Shown piece by piece: positions 42,802-51,450 of a stretch of 64,000 bases of DNA (positions are counted from its first letter, which is position 1; each line of letters opens with the position of its first letter). Under the pieces are notes generated by a model, which saw nothing but the letters and a program-made list of their open reading frames with translations, did no database searches and had not been told where the DNA came from. The stretch comes from Chondrus crispus (lineage: Eukaryota > Rhodophyta > Florideophyceae > Gigartinales > Gigartinaceae): positions 1-64,000 of the forward strand of contig NW_005179275.1 in NCBI RefSeq assembly GCF_000350225.1, in the 5' to 3' direction. Both the position numbers and the translations under genes were made by a program.

Positions 42802-44685
42802 CTAGACCGTATAAACAGACTTAGATTGCCCCCTCCTTAAGCGTGGCATCGAGTGAACCAAGCTTAAGTCAGGTGCTTGGACAGGCTTGTCATTTTCCCC
42901 AAGTGTTCCTAGGTGGAGTTCCCCGTTCGACCATTCTGGCTGAAATATTCCGATTTCCAGAGGGCGTCGGCTTGCCAACTTGCAATCTATGGGCGCTTGG
43001 AGGAGCTCGTTCTGTGTGCGCACCAACGAAGTGACGACGTCGATGTCTAGTTCGTTTCTAAGAAAGAGGCAAACTAAAAGAAAAAACATCAAAAGCATGG
43101 CGTAGCCGGCGGCAGAGGCAATGAACCACACATTTATCGCCGCTCGTGCTGTCTTCCGCACCCCATATCCCATCCCGATCTTCGGAGACAAGCTTCTGTC
43201 TAGGGGGAGTACTGGGAAACTCTTGATACTTGATGCTTCGTCAGCAGCATCCAATGAGAAAATTTGAGGCCGCGATCCACTGACTCGTAGGCTCTTAACC
43301 GGCAAAGTCTTGTAGAGAGACATGTAGACCATCGTGTCTTTTGCTTCTTCCAAAAATTCGCGAGCAAATCGTGTCAAGTTTACCGTCCGAATCATACGAA
43401 ATTCAGTCTCTTTCACTTTGGGTGCCCATCCTTGGATGATTTGATACGTTTCGTTCTCAAACGTTAGCCGACACGAACACACGAAGTGACCCATGGCGCA
43501 TTCTCCTCGATCAGTAATGTACATATGCACGAGTTCAGAAATGGATCCGGCACTGACTGATACGCTACCATGCCATTCCACGCTCTTAAACTGCAAGTAT
43601 TGAGAAGGCAAACCAAATTCGATCTGCGTGTTTCCTACTCTGCCCTGCCGGACCGGCAACCGCTCCATCTGCCGTTCAGCTCGCTGAGGAGGTAGGCGTA
43701 GGAGGTCCGGTTCTATGAACACCCTAACATTTTCGGAACCGGCAAGCGCACGAAAGAGCAAGTGTTGAATATCTGCCCAGCCCCGAAGAACAAATCGACC
43801 CGGATTTAAGCCACCATTATAGTTGCTCCCAACCCGTACGGGAATTTCCTCTATTACTTTTCTTCTCGTCATGTTTAGGCCTACTGCAGAGTTCCATCCT
43901 GCTCCAAGTGCCATATCAGAAAGGACAGAAAGCAATTTGTGGACCTCGGTATGGTTTTCCAATTGCCCTAATTGTCGTTTGATTCCCTCCTTGTCACAGT
44001 TAGACCAGTTAAAGGGTACTGCGGCGGCTATTATCTCAATCGTACGTCCTTTTGATGCCGTTTCCCTCTCAAATTCTATTCCTGTTTCCATGGCCTTGAC
44101 ATGCACCCGTTGTAGACAGTTCATTGCCGTAAAACCGCCAATGACACGTCGTTTACCTAGCCAACGCTTTTTTTGTCCTGACTCGATGAGTGGGGCTTCG
44201 TGATCTATAGACGAGTTTCTCAGTGACGAGCCCGTCACCTCAAACACTTGACCAAACAGCCTAATACCTCCACCTTTATTCCGATCTTCGTCTTCGGCGT
44301 GTAAATTCACAGATAGAACTTTCCCCTTTGCAGCCTCGAATATGCTTCCCAGCTCGACTTCAGTGTCCAGTTCTACATCCTTTTCGGCGCTACCAAATTC
44401 TGCCATAACGGCTAGGCCAAGCAGGGTCACTGCTGCCCCCCAGAAGCATAGACGTATCCATGTCGCGTTTCGGTCTATTCCGGGTAGTTGGGTCAGCCTA
44501 CCAGTCCGTGTCGTACCCAATGCCACCCGTCTTCCTTTTCGTGCCATGAAGCCATTAATCCTTGATGAAGCTTTTTGTAGCACCACAGCAATGAGCACAT
44601 CGACAAGGATAGCCAAACCAATGAGTCGGATCACGTTCCAAATTGGCGTGCTAAAGGGCAGTATGAACTCCAGGGACATGAACAT
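42802..44685 (-). CDS. three-pass membrane protein, unknown function
   Basis: 627 aa from the ATG at 44685 (MFMSLEFILPF); an open codon run upstream begins with TTG and is ignored. Hydrophobic segments suited to span a membrane lie at about 15-36, 76-98 and 518-545. Between the second and third is a region of about 420 residues with six N-x-S/T sequons (NSS, NWS, NHT, NMT, NET, NLT) and a Cys cluster (GECAMGHFVCSC). That pattern suggests a glycosylated domain in the secretory lumen or outside the cell. The C-terminal 80 residues would be cytosolic. I recognise no family. The gene is intronless as read, with no sign of transposon origin; neighbours give no functional clue. Confidence 0.75.
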   Translation of the reverse strand: MFMSLEFILPFSTPIWNVIRLIGLAILVDVLIAVVLQKASSRINGFMARKGRRVALGTTRTGRLTQLPGIDRNATWIRLCFWGAAVTLLGLAVMAEFGSAEKDVELDTEVELGSIFEAAKGKVLSVNLHAEDEDRNKGGGIRLFGQVFEVTGSSLRNSSIDHEAPLIESGQKKRWLGKRRVIGGFTAMNCLQRVHVKAMETGIEFERETASKGRTIEIIAAAVPFNWSNCDKEGIKRQLGQLENHTEVHKLLSVLSDMALGAGWNSAVGLNMTRRKVIEEIPVRVGSNYNGGLNPGRFVLRGWADIQHLLFRALAGSENVRVFIEPDLLRLPPQRAERQMERLPVRQGRVGNTQIEFGLPSQYLQFKSVEWHGSVSVSAGSISELVHMYITDRGECAMGHFVCSCRLTFENETYQIIQGWAPKVKETEFRMIRTVNLTRFAREFLEEAKDTMVYMSLYKTLPVKSLRVSGSRPQIFSLDAADEASSIKSFPVLPLDRSLSPKIGMGYGVRKTARAAINVWFIASAAGYAMLLMFFLLVCLFLRNELDIDVVTSLVRTQNELLQAPIDCKLASRRPLEIGIFQPEWSNGELHLGTLGENDKPVQAPDLSLVHSMPRLRRGQSKSVYTV

Positions 44686-45402
44686 GATGTAGAGGGAAGG
44701 GGGAAGGCTTGCCAACGAAGTTTCTTTTTTGAATAAGAAGAACAATACACGATAAATGCGCCCCTGTTCTGGTTATGCAATGTAGGCGTCGTGTCCAAGA
44801 CCCTTGGAGAAGTGGCGTTGTGAAAGAATTCTTCTTTTCTGGTGTTCCTCGACAGTGCTCGTTATTGCTTGGCCAGGCTAGCACTTTTTGTATGGGGTCA
44901 CCTTCCTGCGTTTGTTCAGTACGCATAAAAATACACATAGATCCAGTCGTCGAAAAATGCATGGGTAAATTGTACCGTACAGCAACGGAGACCCAGTTCT
45001 GTTGATGTGCCATACACGGTAGTGGTGAGGGTACCAGGAAACAATTTGGACTTGCAAGACAGTTGTACAGTACAGTACAGCCTTTTCTGCTATCTCATTT
45101 GTGTCATTTTCGTGCGCATATTGTACTGGCATGGCTTTACAAGCCCTTTTGAGGCAGCGGTGTCATGTGCATGTTTGACGGTCGTTTTTTTCTACCTCAC
45201 GTGTATGTGATATGAGTGGCACTGATGCGCCTCTCGTAGGAAAACCATTTTACCTTCACGGGCCTGAGAGCTCCCTTGTCTACCGGCTGAGGAGACATAC
45301 GCACCGTGACAGCGGGGACAAACGGGGGCCAACTCAAAAGGGCTTGGTGGGGTTGAGCGCAGTGCAAAAATTGCGGATGTCTGCACTACTGCCGAAAATG
45401 TC
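44686..45402. other. intergenic stretch
   Basis: Upstream of the membrane-protein gene on its strand, so its promoter should lie here. GTACAGTACAGTACAG near 45062-45077 is a short repeat. No gene seen; the small frames have no recognisable domain. Confidence 0.5.
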
Positions 45403-45435
45403 TGCACCACAGTGCAGAGTCTGCACTGTGGTGCA
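45403..45435. repeat. perfect palindrome, 15-bp arms
   Basis: TGCACCACAGTGCAG (45403-45417) and CTGCACTGTGGTGCA (45421-45435) around AGT. It abuts the next palindrome without a gap. CTGCAC words also occur just upstream (near 45380), giving a cluster of TCTGCAC repeats. Confidence 0.9.
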
Positions 45436-45486
45436 CTTGTTGGATTGATTATTGTCTGCACTGCAGACAATAATCAATCCAACAAG
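45436..45486. repeat. perfect palindrome, 25-bp arms
   Basis: The arms 45436-45460 and 45462-45486 are exact reverse complements around a single C (left arm begins CTTGTTGGAT, right arm ends ATCCAACAAG). Such a structure is unstable in cloning and replication. An assembly gap follows 47 bp later. It could be the join of two inverted copies, or an assembly foldback. Confidence 0.9.
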
Positions 45487-45533
45487 TTTACTCGAACCCA
45501 CTGTAATTACGATGGCTGACAGTCGCGGTAGCA

Positions 45534-45585
45534 NNNNNNNNNNNNNNNNNNNNNNNNNNNNNNNNNNNNNNNNNNNNNNNNNNNN
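45534..45585. other. assembly gap, 52 N
   Basis: An odd gap length implies a size estimated from read pairs. It lies between two sets of inverted repeats. Confidence 0.95.
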
Positions 45586-45830
45586 CAAAACGAGGCATGT
45601 TAAAACACACCATGAAAGCGTGTCTTAACATGCCCCGTTTTGCTGCGGTTTGCTTTGCCTTGCCCAAAGAAGTGACTTGGCGTGCTATGAGTGGCTCCTA
45701 CGTTTTAATTTATGTGTTTAAGAAAAGCAACGGCTTAAGAAGCATACGGTATTTGTTAAGAATTTAAAAGTATTCCTGGCAAAACCGGGCAAGGCAAAGC
45801 AAAAACCAGCCTGTTAAGACACGCCCTCAT
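45586..45830. repeat. foldback (MITE-like) element
   Basis: Two inverted-repeat pairs. 45586-45608 pairs with 45620-45642 at 21 of 23 positions. TTTGCTTTGCCTTGCCC (45649-45665) pairs perfectly with 45787-45803 across 121 bp of AT-rich spacer. A third copy of the TTAAGACACGC word lies near 45814-45824. There is no coding capacity. It looks like a small non-autonomous DNA transposon whose left end is lost in the gap; no target duplication could be set. Confidence 0.6.
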
Positions 45831-46590
45831 GCGGACACGCTGCCTCGTGCTGCGATATGATGCCCTCGGCAAGCCTCAGTGCTCATATCTGCACTCGGAG
45901 CGTGTCTGCACTCGTAGCCAGTAGACAACCCCTACATAGCGTGACATACCTCTAGCTATGGCACTATTGGGGGGATGGCACTATAGAAAGGAGGCTCAAA
46001 TACATATATTTGGGGACAAAGCACACTGCTAACACAAACACAACAAAGCCTGTATCTTTCTGGGAACAGGCTGCTCGGTCCCTCAGCTCCCCTTTGACCA
46101 ATCAGAACGCTTGGCCCACATTCCAGCAATGTTTCAATTAATCCCCACCTACGCGGGAAATCCTAGAAGTTCTGCATACTGTATGTTTAGACACGGCAAC
46201 CACGGCAACGGGGGTGGGAGCGAAGGGGACGGGGAAGGCATCGATGGCGGAGGGCAGAAGGGCGTGGGTGGGGGCGGCGAGGCAGCCGGTTGCGTGGAGC
46301 TGGGAGGGCCCGCTGCGCGGCAAGCAGGGGGCGTGCAGTGGCGAAATGGGCGTCCAGGAGGGTGACGGCGGGCGGGGTGGAGGACAGCCACAAAAAGAGA
46401 TAAACGTCATTTTGCCCTACTGTTTGATCATATTTTCGGCAGTCGGCCTCCCAATACTGAAGAAATCGTGAAATGGCCTCCCCATGAAAAGAGCACATTG
46501 TCGCCCCCATACTGGCAACATTTTGCTAAAGATAAAAGGAATCCTTGCTTGTTGTCAAGTCTTGAGAACCACTGTACAGGATGACTAACG
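45831..46590. other. intergenic stretch, partly G-rich
   Basis: 46190-46380 is G-rich and gives a Gly-rich open frame (46111-46365) that I regard as low complexity. No gene or mobile element recognised before the copia element. Confidence 0.5.
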
Positions 46591-46818
46591 TGTGGGAATT
46601 GTCCCAGAAAAAATTAAAGGAAATAGTTTAAACAGTTTATTGATGTCTAGAAGAGCCTACGACCGGCTCTTCAAACCCAACCGAACCTCCGGGCAATTGG
46701 AGCGCTGTTCGTGAAGGATTCTGCGTACACACGTCTGTTCAAATCTGCCTCCGAGCAGGCCCACGCGCTAGTCGCATGGGACTGTCCGTTATATACTAAT
46801 TTACTGTAATCCTAAACA
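46591..46818 (-). repeat. possible 3' LTR of the copia element
   Basis: Lies downstream of the RNase H stop, starts TGTGGGAATT and ends CCTAAACA in plus-strand reading, and holds an AATAAA on the minus strand. The inverted ends are weak, and no second LTR is in the window to compare. Confidence 0.3.
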
Positions 46819-46898
46819 AGGCAAGTTCTTTCCTCACCGCGTGACCCATTCGCGTGGTGAGGTATATCGCCATATGAGAGACATTATGATAGAAACTT

Positions 46899-47921
46899 TC
46901 ACACTGCCATTTTTCCAGAAGTAGAACTTGCGGGAGTCCTGACAATCCCTTTTCGGACAGTATTGAGGTCGTAACCCGTATCTAGGAGCTTTTCCAAGGC
47001 TTCGTTGGGATGTTCTTTTGTCAAACCATCGGCTACGTTGTTTTCAGATGAGACAAGACCGACGTGAGATATTTCTTCTCGGTTGTAGCATTGACGCGCA
47101 GATGCAATGTCAATCATCAGCTGTTTTTCTGTCGTTGATGACCCTTTCGTGATGACGTCAAACATTTGTAGAGAATCCGTGAACATATGAAGCGGAATCT
47201 TCTTCTTAAATATCATTTGGAGGTCATGGCGTAAAATATATGCTCTTTAGAAACCGTCAGCGAAAGCGTACACTTCTCCACCAAGAATGGATCTTACAAC
47301 GCGCTTGGACTTTCTACTGGAGTAATCCAAAACATGCGCGCGATTCGACTCATCACATAGAAGGATGATGAACCCGAGTTGTGATGACAAATCATCATTT
47401 CCAGCAAATGAAGCATCTGCATATACCTTCAGATGAAGCGTCTGCTTGTCCAAGAGGGGGTATTGGAGGCACCTTTCAGAGGTTTTCTGTAAGAACGTGA
47501 TCGTAGTGTTGAATGCCTTGACCTTTTCCACCCCAAATGTACCTTCAGTCACCTGTGCTGCTTTGTTGATGGCACATAATGCGTCGGGCCTTGTGTATCC
47601 CACCCAAGCGAGTGTGGCTCTGTACGATCGGAATCGTTCGAATGATGCGTCAAGCGGTAACGGCTTTAGCCGTTTTATATAGGCTTTTTGGTATATCGCA
47701 AAATGTCCGTTGTTCATTGTGGAGATAGTCGTTCCAAAGAACTCGAAGTTGTCCCATTCTCGTGGCCTTGACTCGAACTTCTGAAGCGTTAGCTCCGTAA
47801 GTTCCTGCATCACTTTGTTCCCTGCTAGGCACCCGTCGTCCACACACATTCCTAAAAGTCCGTCAATGTCCTCATTGTTGCGTTTGATGTATAGCGACGG
47901 GTCGCCCAGTAAGGGCACTAG
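46899..47921 (-). pseudogene. pol: copia pol: RT C-terminal part and RNase H
   Basis: The minus strand encodes the end of a copia reverse transcriptase (VDDG catalytic region near 47840) and RNase H (YADASFAGNDD near 47410; NNVADGLTK near 47030). It stops at 46899-46901. The upstream end is the E3 insertion point. Fossil. Confidence 0.85.
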
Positions 47922-48973
47922 TGTAGTGCAATACGCACCTGGAAAGGGGGGTGAAAAGAAAGGAAAACATTTGGATATGAAAAGTAGTCCGGGTTTGGGG
48001 GACACACGTGTGAATAATCGCACAGTTTTAATTTTTAATTATTTTATTTTATTTAGTTAATTAGTTGGCATTAATTTTGCTGACACTAGATTAGATCTAG
48101 AATCTAGAGCCGGGAGCTACTGTACTCGCCCCGGCCGGGCTCTATATTGTTTAGCCCTTTGACCGAACAAGTCAATAAACCAACCCGAGTTGCCGGAGTT
48201 GAATGTCGCCTTGGTCGAAGTCCGTCTCTATCAAGACGCTCCCTTTTACCTAAGCCTACGGCATCCTCTATCGCTCGGGGTTCCCTTTTCTCTTTCTTTT
48301 ATTTCCCTATCCTTTTCTATCTCTAATTCTACCTATTTTTCCCTTATCTTGTGTTGGTGCCATCGGCCTCGGTTGCGACCGAACCGATGTAGGTGTTTCG
48401 AGCCATCGGGCGACACAGTTGACGTAGCGCTGCTACTGTGACCCATTTTCCGACGGAGACCGTTGCAACGACGTCTCCCTCGAAGGGCTCCGTCGTATTA
48501 CGAGCCAGTGTTGGTACCATCGGTGTCGGTTGCGACCGAACCGGTGTAGGTGTTTCGAGCCATCGGGCGGCACGGTTGACGTAGCGCTGCTACTTTCATT
48601 TCATCCCGTCGGGCTGCGTTGCGACGCCCCCGTCGAAGGCCTTGTCGCGTTACAAGGTGTCGAAGAAGCTCAACGAGCATTGGCCTTACAACCCAGTGGA
48701 ACCGGGGTACCTACGTACGCGCCCCACCCCACACTCGTCGAGCAGATCTCTTCGCAAGTCTCTACCACACCGATCCCGGGCCGGGCTATTTCTCTGTGCC
48801 CCCCCCCCATCAGGGATCCGAGCTACTACGAGTCGCAAGCTCGTTTCAACGGAGAAGGGAGAGTCGGACACTCCGTAGCGCTGTGCCATCGGCAGTTCTT
48901 CTTTTTGTTGCTGTTGTTGTTTTTGCTGGACCATCGGACCGTGGTCTCTGTCCGACAGGCGCATTGCACTACA
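47922..48973 (+). repeat. E3 5' LTR (A-type subfamily)
   Basis: Same ends as the E2 LTR, but the middle has diverged. A segment of about 90 bp beginning near CCATCGG and ending GTAGCGCTGCTACT occurs twice (about 48358-48448 and 48514-48594), an internal duplication. A TATATT motif at 48143-48148 stands where E2 has TATATA. Runs of C and of CTTTTTGTTGCTGTTGTTG lie near the end. Confidence 0.95.
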
Positions 48974-48977
48974 AAAG

Positions 48978-49027
48978 TGGTCTCCCGACCTAGAAACTTT
49001 GCGTACTGGAGACCCGACCTAGAAACT
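48978..49027 (+). other. E3 primer-binding site with tandem second copy
   Basis: TGGTCTCCCGACCTAGAA (48978-48995) lies 4 bp after the LTR and is identical to the E2 site. The core CCCGACCTAGAAACT (48984-48998) recurs at 49013-49027. The spacer differs from that in E2 while the second core is kept. Confidence 0.7.
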
Positions 49028-49143
49028 GCGTAAGCTGAAACGAACTACAGGAGTTTTCTCGGCGACGTAAGTTTATTCAGGTGCTGTAGCGTTTTCTATT
49101 TTTTTCTTTGTGTTAAGTTAGATTCTTTTTTTTGAAACGAACC

Positions 49144-51450
49144 ATGTCGACCAGCGCACCCGGGGACGTCGGTCCCGGGGCGAGCAGAGTCGGATCGGCA
49201 CGAGCGTCGAGGATCCCGAGGGGTCCTCGCACCCGGAGCCAGGCCAATACGGCCACGGACCCCGGAGATCAAGAATCCCCTACGGGGATAGCCGCCGACA
49301 AGACTGACCTCGACGAGAAGTTGGAGAAGATGAGCAGCGAAATTCGCGAAGAAGCGAAGAAAAATCTCGAGGCTGAATTAGCCCTCGTCCGGAAGCAACT
49401 AGAGTTGCAAGCATCCGAGTTCCACACCGTTTTAGGAGAGCTATCGGCTCGAGTGGATCTCGTCGAGAAGGAGCGAGGAGATGCGACCGACGGTCTGGAG
49501 CCGGAGGTCCTAGCCTCGTTGAAAATTTCGGTCAAGGACGCGAGGCGCGATGCGAATCAAGCTTTGGAGTCCTTAGGAAAATTTAGAACAAGCATCGATG
49601 ACCGATTCGATCGCGCCGCGCAACGTCTCAAGGACCTCGACCAGGCCGCGGATCAAGCTCCGCAAGGATCGGACGACGAGCCGCTCCCTTCGGGTAGAGA
49701 GGGCGACCGTCGGTCGAAGAAGGACAAGCCCGCTCGGCAGCGGAGTTCTAAGTCGAAGCCCTCGAAGAAGGACAAGCGACGTGCAAGCAAGGGTCACTGT
49801 AGTGACGATCCGGAGAACCGCGACTCACAGTCGGAGTCGCTTGGTCCCTCCCAAGATGGTAACGGCGGTTCGTCGAACCATTCGGGCGATTCCGAACGCC
49901 TTTCAGAAGAAGGAAACGGAATTTCGTCAAGCAAGAAAATTTCCTCCAGACGAGGCGGAGTCACTTCGTCCGCCTCGCGGAGAGACACGGACGCGGAGCC
50001 CGAAGATGTCGCAACGCGGCGCGGGCCGCGATGGGAGGAGTTGGAGGAGCTGAATCCGACCAACTACCTCTTCAAGAAGTTACTTTCGTACCGAACGTAC
50101 CGCTTGCGGAACCCGCAGACATATTTGTCAAGTTCCCGGCGGACCGCCGTGCGAAAAATTAGGAGAGATATTCCGCCTAAGGTGAAGAAGGACAACACGT
50201 TCACAGAAGAGGACGGGGTCCTTGTGTTGGATTTTTTGGCAAAGTTAGTTCAGGAGTTCGATACTCAAGAAATGAACGAGGGGCAAGCGATCCGCCTGTT
50301 GCCTGAATTTTTAAGCAGCATCGCCTTGAGACAGTACACTTCGGTGTCTCAGACGGCCGGGGCCCATCACGGAAAGATATCCGTTTGGCCAGAGGCCGTA
50401 CAGTGGTTGTCGAGGAATTTCGCAACCGACGAGGCGATCCGTCAAGCCGTGCTCGCATTGCGAGAAGTTCAGCAAAGACCGTCTGAAGACGAGATGGAAT
50501 TTTATATCCGTCTGACGGACGCAAGCAATCGATGTGGAAACGTATATTCGATGGAAGAACAGATGACGATGTTTATTGAAGGACTCGATTCGAGTATCAA
50601 GCCGATGGTATCTCAATACCGGCAAGACAATCGGGACGTTTCATTTTTGAGACTAGTTAATTACGCGAAGGCGCATGGCTCGGCGAGCCGCGCTAAGGAC
50701 AAGAAGACCAAGAAGGTCACGATTCAGACGCCGTCGACGTTCAGGGCGGGGAAGAAGCCGAGGCCTTCTTATCCCGGTCGCAAAAGTCACGCCGCAGTCC
50801 ATTTAGCCGAGTTCATGTCCGCGTCAGATGAGCGCGGTGCGCATGGAAGTAGCGAAAATCACTACGAAGGAGCGTTAGTAGCCGAAGGCGAGTTCATTGA
50901 GCCATCGGAGGGCTACGGACACGAGGACTACGGGGACAGCGGGTCGTCAACTTTACCGACGCCTGCATACACGACGGAGTCGTTTTCAGAGCCCACGGAT
51001 CCCGTGATGATGTTTCGGGGGCGCGGCCACACGCCGGCGCCGCGCATTTCGATGGAAGACAAGGGTACGACGTTCCGAAGGCCAGGCTGGATGGGAAGGC
51101 CGCAACGTCAAGGAAGGCCGCCGGCCCGTGGAGGACCTAGGACGCCGTATCCCGTCAAGACACACGGTCTGGTGTGCTATCATTGCTATGAAAAGGGGCA
51201 CGCCGCGCCAACGTGCCTTCTTTCCCTCCGGGAAATGCACCGAGTTTTGGAAAATTATGAGGCGTTGTCTCCGATGGAGAGGTTAGGGATACCATCGACG
51301 AGTTACCTGAAGGTCAAAAATTGGTTCGATTCGCAGACGGCGAGCACGCCGAGTGCTTCAACGCCGAGGTCGAACCAACCCTTCAGAGGGCCCATCGCGG
51401 GGCCCGCGCCGTCGGATGTGAGAAGGATCCCGCAGCGGCAGGAAAACTAG
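49144..51450 (+). CDS. gag: E3 gag
   Basis: 768 aa from ATG 49144 (MSTSAPGDVGPGASR). Order: a basic/Ser-rich N-terminus; a helical, probably coiled-coil region (about 55-170, with EEAKKNLEAELALVRKQLEL); a highly charged Ser/Lys/Asp linker (about 180-290); the capsid region (about 300-510, with NPTNYLFKKLLSY and FATDEAIRQAVLALREVQ); and a CYHCYEKGHAAPTC zinc knuckle (about 680). It builds the virus-like particle and binds the element RNA. Open end to end. Pol sequence follows in another frame and overlaps its end, as is usual for gag/pol. Confidence 0.95.
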   Translation: MSTSAPGDVGPGASRVGSARASRIPRGPRTRSQANTATDPGDQESPTGIAADKTDLDEKLEKMSSEIREEAKKNLEAELALVRKQLELQASEFHTVLGELSARVDLVEKERGDATDGLEPEVLASLKISVKDARRDANQALESLGKFRTSIDDRFDRAAQRLKDLDQAADQAPQGSDDEPLPSGREGDRRSKKDKPARQRSSKSKPSKKDKRRASKGHCSDDPENRDSQSESLGPSQDGNGGSSNHSGDSERLSEEGNGISSSKKISSRRGGVTSSASRRDTDAEPEDVATRRGPRWEELEELNPTNYLFKKLLSYRTYRLRNPQTYLSSSRRTAVRKIRRDIPPKVKKDNTFTEEDGVLVLDFLAKLVQEFDTQEMNEGQAIRLLPEFLSSIALRQYTSVSQTAGAHHGKISVWPEAVQWLSRNFATDEAIRQAVLALREVQQRPSEDEMEFYIRLTDASNRCGNVYSMEEQMTMFIEGLDSSIKPMVSQYRQDNRDVSFLRLVNYAKAHGSASRAKDKKTKKVTIQTPSTFRAGKKPRPSYPGRKSHAAVHLAEFMSASDERGAHGSSENHYEGALVAEGEFIEPSEGYGHEDYGDSGSSTLPTPAYTTESFSEPTDPVMMFRGRGHTPAPRISMEDKGTTFRRPGWMGRPQRQGRPPARGGPRTPYPVKTHGLVCYHCYEKGHAAPTCLLSLREMHRVLENYEALSPMERLGIPSTSYLKVKNWFDSQTASTPSASTPRSNQPFRGPIAGPAPSDVRRIPQRQEN

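Noticed and set aside
46111-46365. Gly-rich plus-strand ORF
   Set aside because: Arises from a G-rich simple stretch; no start context or domain.
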